Shown: positions 29,266 to 35,440 of the stretch, one piece after another
Numbering within the stretch: the stretch's first letter is position 1
How the letters are laid out: every line of letters begins with the position of its first letter
NCBI GenBank assembly: GCA_013203655.1
Contig: JABMPN010000046.1
Location: forward strand, 1 to 35,440
Source: Cyanobacteria bacterium bin.51
Lineage (GTDB): Bacteria > Cyanobacteriota > Cyanobacteriia > PCC-6307 > Cyanobiaceae
DNA length: 35,440 bases
Direction of reading: 5' to 3'
Position numbers and translations under genes: made by a program
The notes under the pieces: generated by a model
Seen by the model: the letters and a program-made list of their open reading frames with translations, nothing else
What the model was told of the DNA's origin: nothing
Database searches by the model: none

Positions 29266-31701
29266 TCAGAATTTCCAGCCAACCCCGAGGTTGAAGCGCC
29301 AGTCACCGCTGAAGTCACGGCTGGCCACCTCCAGGCGCAACGGCCCGACCGGCGTTGTCACGATCAGGCCAGTGCCCACCGAGAAGCCACTGCCTGGCTT
29401 GTTCAGCAGGCCGCCGGGATTGCCCTGCACGTTGGACTGGGTGCCGAAGGTGGTGCCGCCATCGATGAACACCTGCCCGCTGATGATGCTGAACAGGGGG
29501 AAGCGGTATTCGATCGTGGCCTCCCCGAAGCTGCTGCCCACGCCGAGGTCGCAGTCGGAGAAGCCGCGTACGGAGTTCGATCCGCCCAGGCAGAAGGCTT
29601 CGTAGGGAGGAAGGTCGCCGATGTTGGTACCAGCAGTGACCTGAAAGGCCAGGGCCTGTTTGCAATCGGTGGGTTCGCCAGGCTCCGGCCGGCAGCCTCT
29701 GTAGAACTTCAGCCAGTTCACCGGGATGAAGAAGGAGTAGCTGCCGCGCAGGCGGTTGAAGGTGGGGGAATCCGGGCCCACCGAGACGAACTGCTCAGTG
29801 CTGACGCTCAGAAAGCTGCCCGAGGTGGGGTTGCGCGGGTCGTCGAGGGTGTTGCGGGTGGCGGCCACGCGCAGAGCCACCAACTGGTTGCTGCTGGCGC
29901 AATTGAAGGCGACGCAGACCACGTTTTCGATCGGTGCCTCGTCACCGTCGAAATTGTTGGTGCTGACGCCGAATGGCATGGATTCACCAGCGAAGTTGAT
30001 CGGCCTCACTTCCTGGGCACTCGCCCCCAGCACGATGTTCCACATCGCTCGCTTGAATGGATCACCGCCATTGAGAGGCCGCACGAACTGGATGTTGCCG
30101 CCCACCCGCTGGATCGCGATCGAATTGCCGTCGTAGTCAAACCAGCTGTTCCCCGGGGATTCGTCTTCGGCCTCATTGACGGAATCAAAGCGTCGGCCTT
30201 CCGGGTTGCTCCTGGAGTTGATGTTGTAAGCGACGCTCGTGCTCGGAGCTTCGTAGAAATCCGAGGCCGTGTTGATGTTGCCATTGTCCTGGCTTTGGTA
30301 GATCTGCGGAACGTCCCGACTGATGAATAATCGGGCCCGGAAGGCCGTGCGGTACTTGTCGCCTTTGATCCAGGGATCCGTGAACGAGATGTCGGCCAGG
30401 CCGCCGAACTGCCCGTAGGTGAAGTTGACCGACATATCCCAGGCGCGACCGATCAGGTTGGTGTCCTGGAGCTGAATCTGGCCGAAAACTCCCTGGCTCT
30501 GGCTGTAGCCGAGACCCCCTGAGAGGGAGCCGGTGGACTGCTCGACCACCCCCAGCACGATCACCACCTCGCCTGGCGTGGCAGGAACCGGACGCAGGGT
30601 CACCTTGACATCGCCGAACAGGCCGGTGCCGTAGAGGCGCTTGATGTCTTCCTCAAGGTTGCGGCGATTGAAGATCTCCCCCGGCTTGGTGGAGATCTCC
30701 CTGGTGACCACCCAGGGCTTGGTTTTGCCACGGATCGCTTCGCCCTCGTCATTGGTGGCCGAACCCTCCCTGTTGAGGAATTGCACCTCCACCGCCTGGA
30801 CGGTGCCTTCACGAACGGTCAGTTCCACCACTCCTTCCGGGCTGACCCGACTCGGTCCGGTGATCCTGGCGAGCGAATAGCCCTGGTCCGAGTACCACGT
30901 CTGCAACTCCTGCACGCGGCCCTGCAGGGTGTTGAGATTGAGGGTCCTGCCGTAATCGGCGGCGAAGGTGTCTTCGAGAACCGTTGGGGGAAGCTTGATT
31001 TCGGCCGGGCTGAACTCCACCTTCTGGAGCACGGGGTTGGCCGTGGCGATCACCACCAGCTGCACGCCGAGAGGACCGTCCACCGGTTGGATGCGCACAT
31101 CCGAGAACCAGCCGCTGGCATAGATGGCGGCGAGATCGGTCTGAAGCTCAGAACGGGAGACGCGACTGCCGGGCCGGACCACCATGGCGTCGTAGACGGC
31201 CAGCTCCAGCCGTTCCGCCTCGGGGTGGCCATCAAGACCCTCGACAACGACCTCACTGATCAGCACCTTCGGCTCCGTCGGACCCTCGGGCGCGAGGCTG
31301 CCGGGCCCCGGCGTGAGCGGAGCCGTTTGGGGCGGAGAGACCGGAATGGTGGTGTCCACTCCTGCTGGGGTCTCCGGTTGGCTTTCAAGCGGCTCCACTG
31401 GCTCGGCGCCTGGCTGGGGGGCCTGGTCCGCATCGAGCGGGTCAGGCTCGCTCGATTGGGGCTCAGTGGATTCGGGTTCGCTTGCTTCCGCCTCAGGCGC
31501 CAGAGGTTGGGCCTGGCCGAGTTCGGCTTGGGTCTGGTCCGGATCGCCCTGGGCCTGAACCCGCGCCGGTGCCAGCAGGGAACAGAACGCCAACAGTGGC
31601 AGGGCAGCCATCAGGCCGACATGGCCGTGCCGCCGGATCCACCCAGAGAGGGAATCGGTGCTCGGGGCGTTGCGGGTGCCACCCATGATTCTCCGAGGCA
31701 A
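29266..31701 (-). CDS. bamA: Outer-membrane assembly factor BamA / Omp85 with acidic proline-rich N-terminal linker and POTRA domains
   Basis: 811 aa; signal-like N-terminus, P/E-rich linker, VLISEVVVEGLDGHP POTRA-like repeats, LSGGLGYSQSQGVFGQIQLQDTNLIGRAWDMSVNFTYGQ, C-terminal barrel with terminal aromatic (NLGVGWKF). Confidence 0.94.
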   Translation of the reverse strand: MPRRIMGGTRNAPSTDSLSGWIRRHGHVGLMAALPLLAFCSLLAPARVQAQGDPDQTQAELGQAQPLAPEAEASEPESTEPQSSEPDPLDADQAPQPGAEPVEPLESQPETPAGVDTTIPVSPPQTAPLTPGPGSLAPEGPTEPKVLISEVVVEGLDGHPEAERLELAVYDAMVVRPGSRVSRSELQTDLAAIYASGWFSDVRIQPVDGPLGVQLVVIATANPVLQKVEFSPAEIKLPPTVLEDTFAADYGRTLNLNTLQGRVQELQTWYSDQGYSLARITGPSRVSPEGVVELTVREGTVQAVEVQFLNREGSATNDEGEAIRGKTKPWVVTREISTKPGEIFNRRNLEEDIKRLYGTGLFGDVKVTLRPVPATPGEVVIVLGVVEQSTGSLSGGLGYSQSQGVFGQIQLQDTNLIGRAWDMSVNFTYGQFGGLADISFTDPWIKGDKYRTAFRARLFISRDVPQIYQSQDNGNINTASDFYEAPSTSVAYNINSRSNPEGRRFDSVNEAEDESPGNSWFDYDGNSIAIQRVGGNIQFVRPLNGGDPFKRAMWNIVLGASAQEVRPINFAGESMPFGVSTNNFDGDEAPIENVVCVAFNCASSNQLVALRVAATRNTLDDPRNPTSGSFLSVSTEQFVSVGPDSPTFNRLRGSYSFFIPVNWLKFYRGCRPEPGEPTDCKQALAFQVTAGTNIGDLPPYEAFCLGGSNSVRGFSDCDLGVGSSFGEATIEYRFPLFSIISGQVFIDGGTTFGTQSNVQGNPGGLLNKPGSGFSVGTGLIVTTPVGPLRLEVASRDFSGDWRFNLGVGWKF

Positions 31702-31729
31702 TACGGCTACGCCGCAAATTGCCGTGACC

Positions 31730-32485
31730 TTACCGGTAGATGTGGGGTTCAGGGCAAACCCCTTGGACCCGTTTCAGGACCTCCCCATAGGCTTCGATCA
31801 CGCCACCGAGGTCCTGCCGGAAGCGATCCTTGTCCAGAATTCGATCGCTTGGATCCTCCACTTGGCAGTCCCAGAGCCGACAGGTGTCCGGACTGATCTC
31901 ATCGGCAAGCACCAGTTCACCGTCTGCGGTGAAGCCGAACTCAAGCTTGAAATCCACTAATTCAAGCTGCACACCGCTGAACAGATCTCGCAACAGGGCG
32001 TTGATCCAGCGGGCCAGCCGTTCCAGTTCAAGGCGTTGCCCGCCCGTCACCAGAGCCAGCCATTCCAGCCTGGCCTCGGTGAGCAATGGATCCCCGAAAG
32101 CATCGTCCTTGTAGTACAGATCAAGCAGGGGCGGCTTCAGAGGGGTGCCAGCCGTGATCGGCAGCTGGCGGCAGAGTGAGCCTGCTGCCAAATTGCGGAT
32201 CACCACCTCCAGGGGGATCACCCGCACCGGTCGCACCAGCATCCAGCGGTCGCCATCGATCCCCTGGTAATGGGTGGGCACCCCAGCCGCTTCAAGATGT
32301 TCGAGCAAGAGGGCGGAGATCCGGCAGTTGAGCGGCCCCTTCCCTTGCAACTGGGCCTTCTTGAGGGCGTTGAAGGCCGTGGCGTCATCCTTGAATTCGA
32401 CGGCCAGCAAGTCGCTCTGATCAGTGCGAAAAACACGTTTGGCCTTGCCCTCGTAGAGCATGGGGCCGAGCTGGTAGGCGGTCAT
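31730..32485 (-). CDS. purC: Phosphoribosylaminoimidazole-succinocarboxamide synthase (SAICAR synthetase)
   Basis: From ATG at 32485: [50 protein letters not shown]...[31 protein letters not shown]. Confidence 0.96.
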   Translation of the reverse strand: MTAYQLGPMLYEGKAKRVFRTDQSDLLAVEFKDDATAFNALKKAQLQGKGPLNCRISALLLEHLEAAGVPTHYQGIDGDRWMLVRPVRVIPLEVVIRNLAAGSLCRQLPITAGTPLKPPLLDLYYKDDAFGDPLLTEARLEWLALVTGGQRLELERLARWINALLRDLFSGVQLELVDFKLEFGFTADGELVLADEISPDTCRLWDCQVEDPSDRILDKDRFRQDLGGVIEAYGEVLKRVQGVCPEPHIYR

Positions 32486-33552
32486 GGCGCAGGGGGGGAC
32501 GGCAGGGGAACGGCAGGGGACGACGGGGAGGGGGTGTGCCCGCCATCTGAGTGGGGCGAGCGCAAGGCCCGCTCCAGTTGCTCGGCCCGGATCGTCTCGG
32601 CCGGGTCGTTGCGCCGCAGCAGCCATTCGGCATAGGCATCGTCGATGCGCTGGCTGAGCCGCAGGCGCCGCGCCTCACTGGCGCTGGAATCGGCGCCAGC
32701 GGCCTTTTGCAGGCTGGCCTGCAGATCGAGCAGTTCGGCGGCCAGTCCCCAGGCGGCGGCGGCGGCGGCCTGGTCCAGGGCCGTGTCGAGCAAGCGATTG
32801 CGCTCGGCGATCGGCAGGGCCTCCAGCAGGATCGCGGCCCGCTGCAGTCGCTGGGCCGCCACCCGCCCCGGCAGCCGGCCAACCAGCAGAAGGGAGGCGG
32901 CCTCCTGCTGATGGCCCTGGACCGCCAGATGATCGGCGAGTACGTCAAGGGCAGGCCTGGTCTCCAGGCTGCCGTCCTCCTGGCGCCGCATCGGCAGGGG
33001 CATGGTTTCGAGACTGGCCAGATCCCCGGCGGCGAGACGCCGCAGGGCTTCGGCAGCGCGGCGATGGTTCAGGCCCGCATTGGCTGCGCGCCATTGCTGA
33101 ATCAGCCATTGCTGACGCTCGATTCCGGCGGCCGGGCCATAGCGATCGAGCACGGTGAGGGCCGCCTCCGGCGCCCGGCAGCTGATCAGGGCATTGGCAT
33201 TGGTGATCACCACGTCGAACGGTTGGGGAGCCGGACGCAGCTCCAGCAGCCGCACCCGCAGTTGCCGCAGCCGCTCGGGCAGGTCGAAACGGGCCGACTC
33301 CTGGCAGGCCTGCTCCAAGGCAGGCAGATCATCGGCAGCCAGGACGGCTGCAAAGGCCTCCTCTGTCATGGCCAGGGGAACCGCCTGCAGAGGCTCCACT
33401 GGCAGGGGGACTGGCCGGGCGCTGCCAAGCGCGGAGCCACCAGAAAGGATGGCCGGAACCAGGAGCATCCCAGCCATCCAGGATGGCCATCGCCCCTGCG
33501 CGGCCGCCCAGATGTAAAGAAGGAACGACACGTCGGGCGATCCAAGGTCCAC
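32482..33552 (-). CDS. Uncharacterised, probably exported/anchored helical-repeat protein
   Basis: 356 aa; hydrophobic N-terminus ([24 protein letters not shown]), Ala/Leu-rich helical repeats, Pro/Ser-rich tail; ATGA overlap with purC. Confidence 0.75.
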   Translation of the reverse strand: MDLGSPDVSFLLYIWAAAQGRWPSWMAGMLLVPAILSGGSALGSARPVPLPVEPLQAVPLAMTEEAFAAVLAADDLPALEQACQESARFDLPERLRQLRVRLLELRPAPQPFDVVITNANALISCRAPEAALTVLDRYGPAAGIERQQWLIQQWRAANAGLNHRRAAEALRRLAAGDLASLETMPLPMRRQEDGSLETRPALDVLADHLAVQGHQQEAASLLLVGRLPGRVAAQRLQRAAILLEALPIAERNRLLDTALDQAAAAAAWGLAAELLDLQASLQKAAGADSSASEARRLRLSQRIDDAYAEWLLRRNDPAETIRAEQLERALRSPHSDGGHTPSPSSPAVPLPSPPAP

Positions 33553-33589
33553 AACCTAGGGAACCGCCCCCACCGTTCCGATTGATCCA

Positions 33590-34894
33590 ATGACAACGCC
33601 GGCTCCTGCGACCGCTGCCACCCCCTCCCACGTCCTGGTGGTTGGCTCCGGGGGGCGGGAAAATGCCCTCGCCTGGGCCCTGCGCCGGTGCCCGGGGGTC
33701 GAGCGGGTCTGGGTGGCGCCGGGCAATGGTGGAACGGCCAGCCAACTGGGCTGTGAGCCCCTGCCAGTGGCAGCGCATGATCACGCCGGTCTGATCGCCG
33801 CCTGCCGGGAGCGCCAGGTGCAGCTTGTGGTGGTTGGACCGGAAGGCCCCCTGGCCGATGGATTGGCCGATCGCCTGCGTGCCGCCGGTCTGGCGGTGTT
33901 CGGGCCCGGCGGCGATGGCGCCAGGCTCGAGTCGAGCAAGCAATGGGCCAAGGCGCTGATGCAGGAGGCTGGCGTGCCGACGGCCGCCTACTGGGCGCCC
34001 ACGAGCCGCGAGCAGGCCCTGGAGGTGCTGGAGAGCCATGGCTTGCCCCTGGTCGTCAAGGCCGATGGGCTGGCGGCCGGCAAGGGGGTCACCGTGGCCG
34101 ACAGCCTCGCGGCGACCCGGCTGGCCATTGAGGACATTTTTGACGGCCGCTTCGCCAGCCCGGCCCTGGTGCTTGAAGAGCGGCTCAGCGGGCCGGAGGT
34201 CTCGGTGTTTGCCCTCACCGATGGCCGCACGATGGTGCTGCTCCCACCCGCCCAGGACCACAAAAGGATCGGCGAAGGAGATACGGGTCCGAACACCGGC
34301 GGCATGGGCGCCTATGCCCCTGCCCCCCTGCTCGATGCCGCTGGCCTGGAGAAGGTGCGTCAGCTGGTGCTCGAGCCCACCTTGAGGGCGTTACGGGCAC
34401 GCGGCATCGACTATCGCGGCGTCATCTATGCCGGGCTGATGATCACCCCTGATGGCCTCAAGGTGATCGAATTCAACTGCCGTTTCGGGGATCCGGAATG
34501 TCAGACCCTGATGCCCCTGCTGGGAGGCGAGCTGGCGGAGGTGTTGCTGGCCTGTGCCAGCGGCAGGCTCGCCGAGGCGCCGAGCCTGGGCGTGGCGGAG
34601 GCTTGCAGTGCCTGTGTGGTGGCTGCCGCTGCCGGGTACCCCGGCGAGCCTCGGCTGGGGGATGCGATCGAAGACCAGCTGGCCGCCAGCGCCGACCGGC
34701 AGTTGTTCCATGCCGGCAGCCGGCAGGAGCCTGGTGGCGCGATCGTCACGGCGGGCGGGCGTGTCCTGGCCGTGGTGGCCCAGGCGAAGGATTTCGACGC
34801 CGCCTTCTCGGCGGCTTACTCCGGGCTCGAGCAGGTGCGCTTCGACGGGATGCTCTATCGCCGCGATATTGGCCATCAGGTGCGGCGCTCCTAG
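33590..34894 (+). CDS. purD: Phosphoribosylamine--glycine ligase (GAR synthetase)
   Basis: VLVVGSGGRENALAWAL, VVVGPEGPLADGLADRL, VVKADGLAAGKGVTVADS, NTGGMGAYAPAPL, LKVIEFNCRFGDPECQTLMPLL. Confidence 0.97.
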   Translation: MTTPAPATAATPSHVLVVGSGGRENALAWALRRCPGVERVWVAPGNGGTASQLGCEPLPVAAHDHAGLIAACRERQVQLVVVGPEGPLADGLADRLRAAGLAVFGPGGDGARLESSKQWAKALMQEAGVPTAAYWAPTSREQALEVLESHGLPLVVKADGLAAGKGVTVADSLAATRLAIEDIFDGRFASPALVLEERLSGPEVSVFALTDGRTMVLLPPAQDHKRIGEGDTGPNTGGMGAYAPAPLLDAAGLEKVRQLVLEPTLRALRARGIDYRGVIYAGLMITPDGLKVIEFNCRFGDPECQTLMPLLGGELAEVLLACASGRLAEAPSLGVAEACSACVVAAAAGYPGEPRLGDAIEDQLAASADRQLFHAGSRQEPGGAIVTAGGRVLAVVAQAKDFDAAFSAAYSGLEQVRFDGMLYRRDIGHQVRRS

Positions 34895-34919
34895 GGTGGG
34901 ATAAAGCGACGGTTGGGTT

Positions 34920-35440
34920 GTGGCCGCCGAAATCTCCACCGGGGCAGCCCCCATCCTCACCAACCCGGCGGGCAGCCCGCCCCAGGCCGAAGTGGGCACA
35001 CCTCCTTCCTTGTGGAAGCGATTCCTGCGCTGGTGGGCCGAATTCAGCTTGCAGACCAAGCTGCTGGCGGTGGCCACCCTGGTGGTGAGCCTGATGATGA
35101 CGGGGATCACGTTCTTCGCCTTCCACAGCATCCAGAGGGATGCCCGGATGAGTGACACCCGCTTCGCCCGGGATCTTGGTCTTCTGCTCTCCGCCAATGT
35201 CACGCCCCTGGTGGCCGAGGCCAAGGACCGGGAACTGGCGGCGGTGGCCGAACGCTTCTGGCGCTCCAGTCGCAGCCTCAGATACATCTTTTTCGCGGAT
35301 CCCGATGGCGTGATCTATCTCGGCATTCCGATCAGCGGCACCAGTGGTGGCAGTGAGCTGCTGTTGAGTCGGCGCCTGGAGCTGCCGCCCGATCTGCAGC
35401 GCCGGCCCCAGAACCCCCTGATTCGCCAGCACCTCAGCCC
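34920..35440 (+). CDS. nblS: NblS/Hik33-like sensor histidine kinase, N-terminal part (3' truncated)
   Basis: GTG start; FSLQTKLLAVATLVVSLMMTGITFFAFHSIQRDARMSDTRFARDLGLLLSANVTPLVAEAKDRELAAVAERFWRSSRSLRYIFFADPDGVIYLGIPISG resembles the cyanobacterial NblS/DspA N-terminal membrane and periplasmic region. Not in the supplied ORF track because it lacks a stop in the window. Confidence 0.82.
   Translation, partial: MAAEISTGAAPILTNPAGSPPQAEVGTPPSLWKRFLRWWAEFSLQTKLLAVATLVVSLMMTGITFFAFHSIQRDARMSDTRFARDLGLLLSANVTPLVAEAKDRELAAVAERFWRSSRSLRYIFFADPDGVIYLGIPISGTSGGSELLLSRRLELPPDLQRRPQNPLIRQHLS

Noticed and set aside
30781-31896. 371-aa plus-strand ORF antisense to bamA
   Set aside because: Arg/Gly/Leu-rich shadow frame with no domain; the repetitive look comes from the Pro/Glu linker of bamA on the other strand.

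Overview
A high-GC, gene-dense chromosomal segment that reads as cyanobacterial, most likely a Synechococcus/Cyanobium-type picocyanobacterium. The taxonomic call is inferred from the gene families, the HIP1 octamers and the NblS-like kinase. I support about 37 protein-coding genes, two of them truncated at the window edges, and nearly all are core housekeeping genes. In order they are: a glycine-rich RRM protein; lnt; a phasin-like protein; an FKBP-type PPIase; Fe-SOD; queA; PDH E2; a YlqD-like protein; acyl-CoA/ACP synthetase; lipB; lrtA/hpf; deoC; recO; an MFS transporter; a GT4 glycosyltransferase; a PlsC-like acyltransferase; a WbuC-like cupin; an exported Mn-type SOD; a flavin amine oxidase; pyrF; tyrS; a DUF1825 protein; a tandem-HhH protein; a GIY-YIG protein; pepA; two small orphan genes; an exported msrA; lpxB-lpxA-fabZ-lpxC-bamA; purC; an unknown exported protein; purD; and the nblS N-terminus. 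I found no tRNA, rRNA, CRISPR array, transposase or phage gene. I did not find a clearly novel multi-gene defence or biosynthetic system. The observations most worth a second look are: (1) the lrtA leader, which contains a 7-codon mini-ORF and a partial copy of the lrtA initiation region; (2) a translationally coupled tandem-HhH + GIY-YIG gene pair; (3) an exported SOD overlapping a WbuC-like cupin by 1 nt; (4) a 10-bp direct repeat upstream of a small orphan gene; and (5) two small convergent genes that share a palindromic CTAG stop.
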